A DNA stretch of 6,683 nucleotides from Microcaldota archaeon (GTDB taxonomy: Archaea > Micrarchaeota > Micrarchaeia > Anstonellales > Bilamarchaeaceae), in contig JAKANX010000056.1 in the NCBI GenBank assembly GCA_021823425.1, positions 1 to 6,683 on the forward strand, written 5' to 3'. Below the pieces are notes generated by a model. The model had not been told where the DNA came from. It searched no databases and saw only the letters and a program-made list of their open reading frames with translations. Position 1 is the stretch's first letter. The number at the start of each line of letters is the position of its first letter. This document shows positions 1 through 4,932 of the stretch, in pieces. Position numbers and translations under genes: made by a program.

Positions 1-222
1 TCGCTGTGCGGGCAGGCGCCCTCTGTCTACCCTGAATTCGCAGAGAAGCTCGTGGAGTTCGGGATAACCAGCATGTCCGTGAACCCGGACGCGGTTGACC
101 GTGCCCGTCGCATAGTGGCTTCCGCGGAGCAGAAGATAATCCTCAAGCGCCTCGCGAAGCTCACGCAGGCGCTCAAGAAGGACGACCACCGCGAGAAGTT
201 TGACTTCGGGAGAGACCAATAA
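1..222 (+). CDS. ppsA: Phosphoenolpyruvate synthase, C-terminal end (partial)
   Basis: This is the last 73 codons of a gene that enters from the left edge in frame 1 and stops at TAA 220-222. The first visible residues, SLCGQAPS, match the active-site cysteine motif (LCGQAPS) of the C-terminal PEP-binding TIM barrel of PEP synthase and pyruvate phosphate dikinase. They are followed by the family-typical 'YPEFAEKLVEFGI' and 'SMSVNPDAV' stretches. In this family the cysteine is a catalytic acid/base at the enolpyruvate site. PEP synthase converts pyruvate, ATP and water to PEP, AMP and phosphate, and in archaea it commonly serves gluconeogenesis. The tail after NPDAV is a basic, helical extension ending in a charged DFGRDQ. 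The ATP-grasp and phosphohistidine domains lie outside the window. PPDK shares this fold, but the short tail directly after the motif fits PEP synthase better. Confidence 0.9.
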   Translation, partial: SLCGQAPSVYPEFAEKLVEFGITSMSVNPDAVDRARRIVASAEQKIILKRLAKLTQALKKDDHREKFDFGRDQ

Positions 223-242
223 ATTTTTCCTTTTTCATTTTT
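223..242 (+). terminator. T-tract terminator of ppsA
   Basis: Directly after the ppsA stop there are three runs of five T (224-228, 231-235 and 238-242) with no stem-loop. Oligo-T tracts without a hairpin are the usual intrinsic terminator in archaea. The last tract runs into the stop codon of the convergent gene at 241, so the two genes share an 18-nt spacer. On the opposite strand the spacer is A-rich, so it would end only ppsA transcription. Confidence 0.6.
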
Positions 243-1287
243 AGCGATGCAGGGCTGCCAGCTTTCCCTTGTTCGGATCGCGGACCCTGTCCATCCTGAT
301 TTCCCTCAAGATGGGCGCGTAGCCCGGGGTTTCCCTTGCGCCCCTGTTCTCGCCCATTCTCTTGGCGTCGTACACGCTGATGTCCGCGATGTCAAGGGAG
401 TCCTCCCACATGCCCTTGAGCATCTTCCTCACGTTCTCGTGCTTGAATATCCTGTTGTCCGGGCTGACCTCCACAAGAAGCATCCTCTCGGCGAGCGGCA
501 GGTATTTGGTTATGTTGTCTATCGCGACCCCCTTCTGCTTGCCCTCGAAATTCCTCCTTATGGTCTCGACCAACAAGCCGACGTCCAGCCCGTAATCCCC
601 CTTTCTTTCGAACGAGTCCACGGTCTTTGTCCTGCGGTAGAAATTCATCCGTTCCCCAATTCCGCCGTTCTCCAGCCCCAGGTATTCCTTGACGAGCTCG
701 TTCACGTTCTTGCTCTCGTCCGGGTTGAGGTTCATGCGCCGGTCTATCATCTTTGAAAGCAGGGTGACCACCTGCAAAATGACCTTGATTTCCCGCTCTT
801 CAAACCTCGCCTCGGCAACGCGCCCCGCGTCCCGGATGCCTTCAAGGACGGCCTTCACCGTCTTTTCGTCTTCCGGCCACCTGAAAATCCCGTCGGTGTA
901 TTGGCTGTAGCTCATCAGTTCCTTCCGGTGCGTTAGCAGGTTCACTATGTAGCATGCGTATCTTCCGGCATCCCCTGCCTCCAGAAGGAGCCCGTTGAGG
1001 AAATACTTCCCCCCATCCTTCATATTCGGCCTTTTCCCGAACGGATTGTGAACGTCAAGAATTTTCATGTCCTCCGGGCCGTCGTGCAGCCAAAGCGCGG
1101 CCGTCGCAGCATGGAGGAAAACGGACGGGTGGAGCAGCTCTCCTCCCAGAAGTGCGCATTTGTTCAGGTGTTCGCTCGTGTATGGAAGCCCCGTGTCCCT
1201 CACCACGCCCTGGAAAAGGGTGTGCGCGAGGAATGCTGAATATCCGGAAAGGCTTTCGCCCGGCCCTATCGGCCTCAACTCCACCAT
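241..1287 (-). CDS. Unrecognised 348-aa protein with a possible RelA/SpoT-like HD core
   Basis: The gene encodes 348 residues with no signal peptide or membrane segment. I do not recognise the family as a whole. The N-terminal half resembles the HD fold of RelA/SpoT-type hydrolases. 'GLPYTSEHL' gives a candidate first ligand, H40. 'AALWLHDGPED' gives the HD pair H68-D69 followed by E72-D73, as in the HDxxED motif of (p)ppGpp hydrolases. 'IVNLLTHRKELMSY' (114-127) resembles the 'VxxLTxxxGxxY' segment that follows. The last metal ligand, usually an Asp in a VKxAD-type helix, is not clear: candidates are E149 and D153 in 'VKAVLEGIRDAGR'. The C-terminal half (about 165-348) is charged and mostly helical, without a known motif. 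No synthetase domain is present. The ATG at 1287 lies 26 nt from a TATA-like box, which supports this start and a leaderless mRNA. Gene reality is well supported by length and GC-rich third positions; the HD call is inference from motif spacing. Confidence 0.8.
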   Translation of the reverse strand: MVELRPIGPGESLSGYSAFLAHTLFQGVVRDTGLPYTSEHLNKCALLGGELLHPSVFLHAATAALWLHDGPEDMKILDVHNPFGKRPNMKDGGKYFLNGLLLEAGDAGRYACYIVNLLTHRKELMSYSQYTDGIFRWPEDEKTVKAVLEGIRDAGRVAEARFEEREIKVILQVVTLLSKMIDRRMNLNPDESKNVNELVKEYLGLENGGIGERMNFYRRTKTVDSFERKGDYGLDVGLLVETIRRNFEGKQKGVAIDNITKYLPLAERMLLVEVSPDNRIFKHENVRKMLKGMWEDSLDIADISVYDAKRMGENRGARETPGYAPILREIRMDRVRDPNKGKLAALHR

Positions 1288-1308
1288 GACCCTATTATGG
1301 ACAAAAAG

Positions 1309-1319
1309 GTTTTAAACCG
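1309..1319 (-). promoter_or_regulatory. TATA-like box of the 241-1287 gene
   Basis: On the minus strand the bases read GGTTTAAAACC, centred about 26 nt upstream of the ATG at 1287. Archaeal TATA boxes lie about 25-30 nt before the transcription start, so the start should fall on or next to the ATG. No ribosome-binding site precedes the ATG, which fits a leaderless transcript. Confidence 0.5.
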
Positions 1320-1340
1320 TCTTTATACTAACTAACACTA

Positions 1341-1350
1341 AATTTTATTA
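1341..1350 (+). promoter_or_regulatory. TATA-like box of dph2
   Basis: AATTTTATTA is centred about 27 nt before the dph2 ATG at 1373. The sequence between (CCTCCTCATATAACCCC) holds no Shine-Dalgarno match on this strand, so the mRNA is probably leaderless. A second AT-rich element, TTTATA at 1322-1327, lies further upstream and is a less likely alternative. Confidence 0.5.
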
Positions 1351-1372
1351 AGTTCCCTCCTCATATAACCCC

Positions 1373-2266
1373 ATGCGAATACTGCTCCAGTTTCCCGAGG
1401 GACTTAAGAAATACGCCCTTTCCCACGCGCAGAAGCTCGAGGCGGACGGGCACGAGGTTTTCCTTTCCTCCAGCCCGAGCTACGGCGCGTGCGACTTAGC
1501 AATCGACGACGCGGAGAAAATCCACGCCGACGAAATAGTGCATTTCGGCCACGCGAAATTCCCCATCCCTTCCCCGGTTAAAATCCCGGTGGAATACGTG
1601 GAGTGGAAAGTGGACGTGAACCTGAATGACCTGGAATCCGCCCTTCCCGAATTGAAGCAGTACAAGAAAATCGCCCTAGCTACAACGGTGCAGCATACTC
1701 ACCAGATGGCCGCAATAAAGGAATTCTTCTCCTCCCACGGGATAGAGCCGTTGACGAGAAAGGGCGTGCTTCCCGCGCACGAGGGGCAGGTGCTCGGCTG
1801 CGATTCCACCGCGATAAAAATCCCGGAAGCAGAGGCAGTTCTTTACATCGGGGACGGGATGTTCCACGCCTTGGCTATAGAGGAGAGCAAGCCCGTTTAC
1901 GCCTTCAATCCTTATACGAAACAATTCAAGAGGATAAACGAGGATATAGAGAAATTGAGGAAGAGAAGGACAGGCGCGATTGCCGCAGCGCTCTCGGCGG
2001 AAATGTTCGGCATCCTCGTATCCACCAAGCCCGGGCAATTCCACCTTGAAGTGGCAAAGTGGGCGAAAAAAGAATTGGAGAATTACGGGAAGCACGCCGA
2101 AATCCTCGTTTCCGGCGAATTCAATCCGTATTCAATCGCCAACTTCACCTCGTTCGACGCATATGTGAATACGGCTTGCCCCCGCATAGTTGACGACGTT
2201 GATTTGTTCGGAAAGCCGATTCTGAACCCGAACATGCTCGAGGAAATGCTCAAGCTGAAGCGCTGA
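1373..2266 (+). CDS. dph2: 2-(3-amino-3-carboxypropyl)histidine synthase (diphthamide step 1)
   Basis: The 297-residue product is the archaeal Dph2, a non-canonical radical SAM enzyme. It moves the 3-amino-3-carboxypropyl group of S-adenosylmethionine to a histidine of elongation factor 2, the first step of diphthamide synthesis in the cytoplasm. The family's three [4Fe-4S]-binding cysteines, one per domain, are all present: C40 in 'YGACD', C143 in 'VLGCDST' and C269 in 'NTACPRI'. The opening 'LLQFPEGLK' is also typical. The protein is somewhat shorter than the roughly 330-350 residues common in archaea, with no break visible and all cysteines kept, so it should be active as a homodimer. It has no operon partner of the pathway here. 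The ATG is supported by the TATA-like box 27 nt upstream. The stop is followed by a 118-nt spacer with a small hairpin. Confidence 0.93.
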   Translation: MRILLQFPEGLKKYALSHAQKLEADGHEVFLSSSPSYGACDLAIDDAEKIHADEIVHFGHAKFPIPSPVKIPVEYVEWKVDVNLNDLESALPELKQYKKIALATTVQHTHQMAAIKEFFSSHGIEPLTRKGVLPAHEGQVLGCDSTAIKIPEAEAVLYIGDGMFHALAIEESKPVYAFNPYTKQFKRINEDIEKLRKRRTGAIAAALSAEMFGILVSTKPGQFHLEVAKWAKKELENYGKHAEILVSGEFNPYSIANFTSFDAYVNTACPRIVDDVDLFGKPILNPNMLEEMLKLKR

Positions 2267-2298
2267 AAATAAAAGAAATTGAAATCCTGCACCAAAAA

Positions 2299-2322
2299 GC
2301 CCGTCAATCTGAAAAGATGGGC
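2299..2322 (+). other. Stem-loop between dph2 and the small charged gene
   Basis: GCCCGTC (2299-2305) pairs with GATGGGC (2316-2322) over 7 bp with one G-U pair, around a 10-nt A-rich loop. It begins 33 nt after the dph2 stop and 63 nt before the next gene ends its leader. No T-run follows immediately, so it is not a classical terminator. It could protect or process the dph2 3' end, or sit in the leader of the next gene. A 7-bp stem can also arise by chance. Confidence 0.35.
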
Positions 2323-2384
2323 GATTCTTCCATTGTTTCAAACTATCTAAAACTGTTATCTCAGAAAAAGACTTCAACTCCATA

Positions 2385-2708
2385 ATGGACAGCATAAACT
2401 CCAGCGGAGGAGCGGCCACGAACATGGCCCTCGGGATGGAAATAGACCGGAAAAACGTCGCTGATGCGAGCCAGGCGTCCGTAGACAACGAATTCAAGAC
2501 GAATCAGGACGTTGGCGAAGCCCTTGAGTCCAGAAACGGAAAGGGTTCCGATGACAAGGAGGAAATCGTTCCAATAGGAAAAGAGAAGGATGGCGACGAA
2601 ACAATAGAAAAGGGGATCAAGAACGCCGCCAAGAACATCAAAGCAGCGGTGAAGGCGTCCAGCAAACTCGCTTCGGTCGGGTTGCCGAAAAAAGTCAAAT
2701 CTTCCTAA
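2385..2708 (+). CDS. Small charged hypothetical protein (107 aa)
   Basis: I do not recognise this protein. It is hydrophilic and of low complexity. A Ser/Gly/Asn-rich start (1-15) leads to a highly charged middle rich in Lys, Glu and Asp (about 38-75) and a basic Ala/Lys helix from about residue 75 ('KNAAKNIKAAVKASSKLA') to the end. There are no cysteines or membrane segments. Third-position preferences (AAC, GAC, AAG, ATA, GCC, GCG) match dph2 and its other neighbours, which argues that it is real. The ATG overlaps the TAA of a short upstream frame (TAATG). An in-frame ATG at 2424, with GGAGG at 2406-2410, is an alternative start 13 residues later, although its 13-nt spacing is long. The stop overlaps the 3' end of the convergent Nudix gene by 4 nt. 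The composition suggests a disordered, possibly nucleic-acid- or protein-binding peptide, but no function can be assigned. Confidence 0.6.
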   Translation: MDSINSSGGAATNMALGMEIDRKNVADASQASVDNEFKTNQDVGEALESRNGKGSDDKEEIVPIGKEKDGDETIEKGIKNAAKNIKAAVKASSKLASVGLPKKVKSS

Positions 2709-3250
2709 ATGCCTTTTTTTCCTGAGAATTCCCGAACTACCTCTATTTGTGTCGTCTCCCCAAACAGCCACTTATATATTTCTGCCGCCCACGAAGAGAA
2801 TTTTTCCGGGCTTTTCGAAAGAAGCGCCTTTATAGTTGCAACACTCACGAATTCCGCGCTCTCGATCTCCTCTTTGTCCAGTTCCACTTTGCCGGAACTC
2901 ATGCACGAATATATCATTGAAAAGTGATTGTCCGTAAGGGCGTAGCTCATCTTGATCTCAGCAAGCGGCGTGAGCGCAGTATTCTCCACGCCCAGCTCCT
3001 CGTTAAGCCCTCTTTTTGCGGCATCCGCGTATTCCTCCCCTTCCATAACATGCTCGGACACGGAAACATCATAACATCCCGGAAAAAGGGATTTCTTTAT
3101 GGATCTTATGGGCAGGAGGACCCGCTTTTTATCATCGAACACAAGCACATGAATCCCCCTATGCCATTGCCCGTCACGGTGTACGACGTCTCTCATCGCA
3201 CTGCCTGTTACTTTCCCGTTTTTATCCAAGACATTTACCATTTCTGCCAT
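2705..3250 (-). CDS. Nudix hydrolase, IPP-isomerase-like (YfcD-type), with altered Nudix box
   Basis: This 181-residue Nudix-fold protein has the layout of the YfcD/isopentenyl-diphosphate-isomerase-like branch. It shows 'VLDKNGKVTG' at 7-16, 'HRDGQWHRGIHVLVFD' at 24-39, 'LFPGCYDVSVSEHV' at 55-68, and a Nudix box at 66-88 ending 'KRGLNEELGV'. Relative to the consensus GX5EX7REUXEEXGU, the first glycine is E66 and the glutamate after R80 is G81. E72 and the metal-binding pair E84-E85 are kept. The glutamate missing at 81 acts as a base or metal ligand in well-studied Nudix enzymes, so activity may be altered. Members of this branch include IPP isomerase and hydrolases of uncertain substrate; I cannot choose between them. 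The ATG at 3250 lies 4 nt after the radical SAM stop, so the two are almost certainly co-transcribed. The 3' end overlaps the convergent small gene by 4 nt. Confidence 0.88.
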   Translation of the reverse strand: MAEMVNVLDKNGKVTGSAMRDVVHRDGQWHRGIHVLVFDDKKRVLLPIRSIKKSLFPGCYDVSVSEHVMEGEEYADAAKRGLNEELGVENTALTPLAEIKMSYALTDNHFSMIYSCMSSGKVELDKEEIESAEFVSVATIKALLSKSPEKFSSWAAEIYKWLFGETTQIEVVREFSGKKGI

Positions 3251-3254
3251 ACAA

Positions 3255-4745
3255 TCAACTTACGATTCCGTGCTTTTTGAGATAATCAAAAAAATATTCG
3301 AACGAGTTCTTAAGATGGGGGCGCTGCCGCACTTTTTCATCCACGTGGGCGTTGTATTCGCCTGAGCCATAAAACGATGAAAAAAGCCCCGTTGCGGCTG
3401 TTTTTAGCTCCTCCATATTCAGGTGGTCTGAAGGCATCACAGGTTTGTCTCCGCTGAATTCTTCGAATGGGACTACTATCCTGTGTTTTTGTTCCTCATA
3501 GAATTTCGTTCCGGGGAACGGGATCACGAATGAGAGCCTTAACTGGTCCATTGCCAGGTTTTTGATGCGCTTGGCAGTTTCATCCAAAGTTTCCCTGCTT
3601 TCCCATGGCCATCCGATAAGCATATAGCACCTGTTCAGCATGCCAAGATTGCTGGTCATCCGCAATACCCTTTCTATATCCTCGAAATGCTGCTTTGGTT
3701 TTATTTTTGCAAGGGTGGGGTCCAGGACAGACTCTATACCAAACCCGAGCCTGGTGCAACCGGCATCCCGCATCATCCTAGCAGTTTCATAATCCATCCC
3801 ATGGATAGTGGCATAAGCGAACCATGAAACTCCGTCGACCCTTTTTATCATTTCCCTACAAAGCGCATTAGCCCGTTCCTTATTCACATTAAAACTCAAA
3901 TCATTAAAGAAAAGGAAATTTGTTCCGAATTTTTCCTGCAAATGCAGGATTTCATCCACCACGTCTTTTGGTTCCCGGTAGCTCAGTTTGGAGCCCCATA
4001 TGAGCGGGGATGCGCAAAAGCCGCAGAGATGCGGGCAACCGCGTGAATAAGCTATTTGGGCCGCCGACACTTGCCCGGGAGGCGCCGGATATGCAAGAGG
4101 CGTGCATTTGCTGTCCCTTAATATTTCTTCGTCCCTCATAGCCCACGGCAGCAAGGCAAAATCCAAACGGGGTTGTGGAGGGTTTACCATCACTTCGCTT
4201 CCGTTCAAATATGCTACTCCATTTACGTTTTTCGCGTTTTCGCATCTGGCCACCATGTCAAGAACTTGTCTCATGGTCTCCTCGCCTTCACCGATTACGA
4301 TATAATCAACATTCTTGTCCAGCGCCAGATCAAAATAGCCTGATGGATGATATCCTCCCACGACAATTGGAGTCGAACCTAACTGTGTCTTAATCCGTGC
4401 TGCAAGATCAAGCGTATGCGAGCACAAATATGTTGAATGCATGGATAATCCTACTATTTGAGGGGCGTAATCTGTTGCCATTTGGGCGAGTTGTTCGTTG
4501 GTTTTGCTGCCCTGTGCGATTATTTTAATATCATATCCAAACTTTTGGAGGTGTGCCCCTATATGCTCAATAGCGATTGGTTCGCGCACAGCAACGGGAC
4601 TTCCTGTGCTAAAATCAGCGCTATTCCTGACAGTTATATCGGCGTCTTTTCTTGCAGGTATGGGGTCTATCAAAACTACCCTGCCCCTAATTAGATTTGG
4701 AACTGGTTTTTCAGAAATCGTCAAATGCGGGTTCCCAGTTTTCAA
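3255..4745 (-). CDS. B12-binding domain / radical SAM enzyme (BchE-like superfamily)
   Basis: The 496-residue protein has two domains. Residues about 22-190 form a Rossmann-like cobalamin-binding domain, with 'IVGLSMHSTY', 'TPIVVGGYHPS' and 'DYIVIGEGEETM' typical of the B12-binding radical SAM group. The classical DxHxxG histidine motif is not seen, as in other members where B12 binds without that histidine. Residues about 225-425 are the radical SAM barrel. 'SRGCPHLCGFC' supplies the cluster cysteines C237, C241 and C244, and 'LGFGIES' (333-339) fits the SAM-binding region. The C-terminal 70 residues have no motif I know. Relatives include the anaerobic Mg-protoporphyrin ester cyclase BchE and many methyltransferases, so the reaction cannot be named. 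The start is TTG at 4745-4743, with GGTGGG 9 nt upstream and an in-frame stop just above it. It is co-transcribed with the Nudix gene 4 nt downstream. The DNA is clearly AT-richer than in flanking genes. Confidence 0.9.
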   Translation of the reverse strand: MKTGNPHLTISEKPVPNLIRGRVVLIDPIPARKDADITVRNSADFSTGSPVAVREPIAIEHIGAHLQKFGYDIKIIAQGSKTNEQLAQMATDYAPQIVGLSMHSTYLCSHTLDLAARIKTQLGSTPIVVGGYHPSGYFDLALDKNVDYIVIGEGEETMRQVLDMVARCENAKNVNGVAYLNGSEVMVNPPQPRLDFALLPWAMRDEEILRDSKCTPLAYPAPPGQVSAAQIAYSRGCPHLCGFCASPLIWGSKLSYREPKDVVDEILHLQEKFGTNFLFFNDLSFNVNKERANALCREMIKRVDGVSWFAYATIHGMDYETARMMRDAGCTRLGFGIESVLDPTLAKIKPKQHFEDIERVLRMTSNLGMLNRCYMLIGWPWESRETLDETAKRIKNLAMDQLRLSFVIPFPGTKFYEEQKHRIVVPFEEFSGDKPVMPSDHLNMEELKTAATGLFSSFYGSGEYNAHVDEKVRQRPHLKNSFEYFFDYLKKHGIVS

Positions 4746-4762
4746 CCCAATAATCCCACCAT
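4742..4762 (-). promoter_or_regulatory. Possible six-codon leader ORF coupled to the radical SAM start
   Basis: On the minus strand an ATG at 4762-4760 opens a six-codon frame (MVGLLG). Its TGA (4744-4742) overlaps the TTG start of the radical SAM gene as TTGA. The GGTGGG that could serve the TTG start lies inside it. A TATA-like box about 25 nt upstream would put the mRNA 5' end close to this ATG. The arrangement fits translational coupling, but so short a frame can arise by chance. Confidence 0.3.
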
Positions 4763-4781
4763 ATTACATTGTAATTCACAC

Positions 4782-4795
4782 TAATTAAAAACCTG
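4782..4795 (-). promoter_or_regulatory. TATA-like box of the radical SAM/Nudix unit
   Basis: The minus strand reads CAGGTTTTTAATTA here. The AT core is centred about 25 nt upstream of position 4762, which predicts a transcript beginning at or just before the GGTGGG element (4760-4755) and the TTG start at 4745. The palindrome at 4810-4821 is an alternative TATA element that would give a leader about 25 nt longer. Confidence 0.4.
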
Positions 4796-4809
4796 CGTTT
4801 CCTGAATCA

Positions 4810-4821
4810 ATATTTAAATAT
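4810..4821. promoter_or_regulatory. Perfect 12-bp AT palindrome in the divergent intergenic region
   Basis: ATATTTAAATAT is its own reverse complement and lies between the divergent radical SAM and purC genes. It could act as a TATA box in either direction or as an operator for a dimeric regulator. It is too far from purC (111 nt before the ATG) to be that gene's proximal TATA box. Confidence 0.35.
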
Positions 4822-4888
4822 GGACAAGCGGGCGCCAAGGCTTGCCGGAGTTAAAATTGTCAAGACCAAGTTTGCCTGATTACCTCTT

Positions 4889-4901
4889 ATTTTTAAATTT
4901 T
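4889..4901 (+). promoter_or_regulatory. TATA-like box of purC
   Basis: ATTTTTAAATTTT is centred about 38 nt before the purC ATG at 4933. A transcription start about 26 nt downstream, near 4921, would leave a leader of about 12 nt. That is just long enough to carry the GGTGA element at 4923-4927. Confidence 0.5.
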
Positions 4902-4922
4902 CATCCCCTATTCCATTCTGTG

Positions 4923-4927
4923 GGTGA
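4923..4927 (+). promoter_or_regulatory. Shine-Dalgarno site that decides the purC start
   Basis: GGTGA is complementary to the usual archaeal 16S rRNA 3' end. It lies 5 nt before the ATG at 4933, an ordinary spacing. A longer reading from GTG at 4924 would put the start codon inside this element, so ATG 4933 is preferred. Confidence 0.65.
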
Positions 4928-4932
4928 GTCCG

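Noticed and set aside
247..756. Plus-strand frame of 169 codons
   Set aside because: It lies wholly antisense to the 241-1287 gene. Its product has no motif and is rich in residues expected from the complement of a GC-rich gene, while the minus-strand protein has coherent blocks and a promoter.
1676..2095. Minus-strand frame of 139 codons
   Set aside because: It is antisense to dph2, which is certain from its three cysteine motifs. No start signal and no recognisable product.
2361..2771. Minus-strand frame of 136 codons
   Set aside because: It overlaps the end of the Nudix gene in another frame and is antisense to the 107-aa gene. Its composition (F, R, H, L mix) looks like a shadow, and it has no ribosome-binding site.
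4825..4844. CAAGC/GCTTG stem upstream of purC as a riboswitch or attenuator
   Set aside because: Only 5 bp with a 10-nt loop, and it lies upstream of the likely purC transcription start near 4921, so it would not be in that mRNA. No known riboswitch core is visible.
4820..4879. 19-codon plus-strand frame (basic peptide) before purC
   Set aside because: Its ATG overlaps the AT palindrome, it has no ribosome-binding site, and frames of this length are common by chance.
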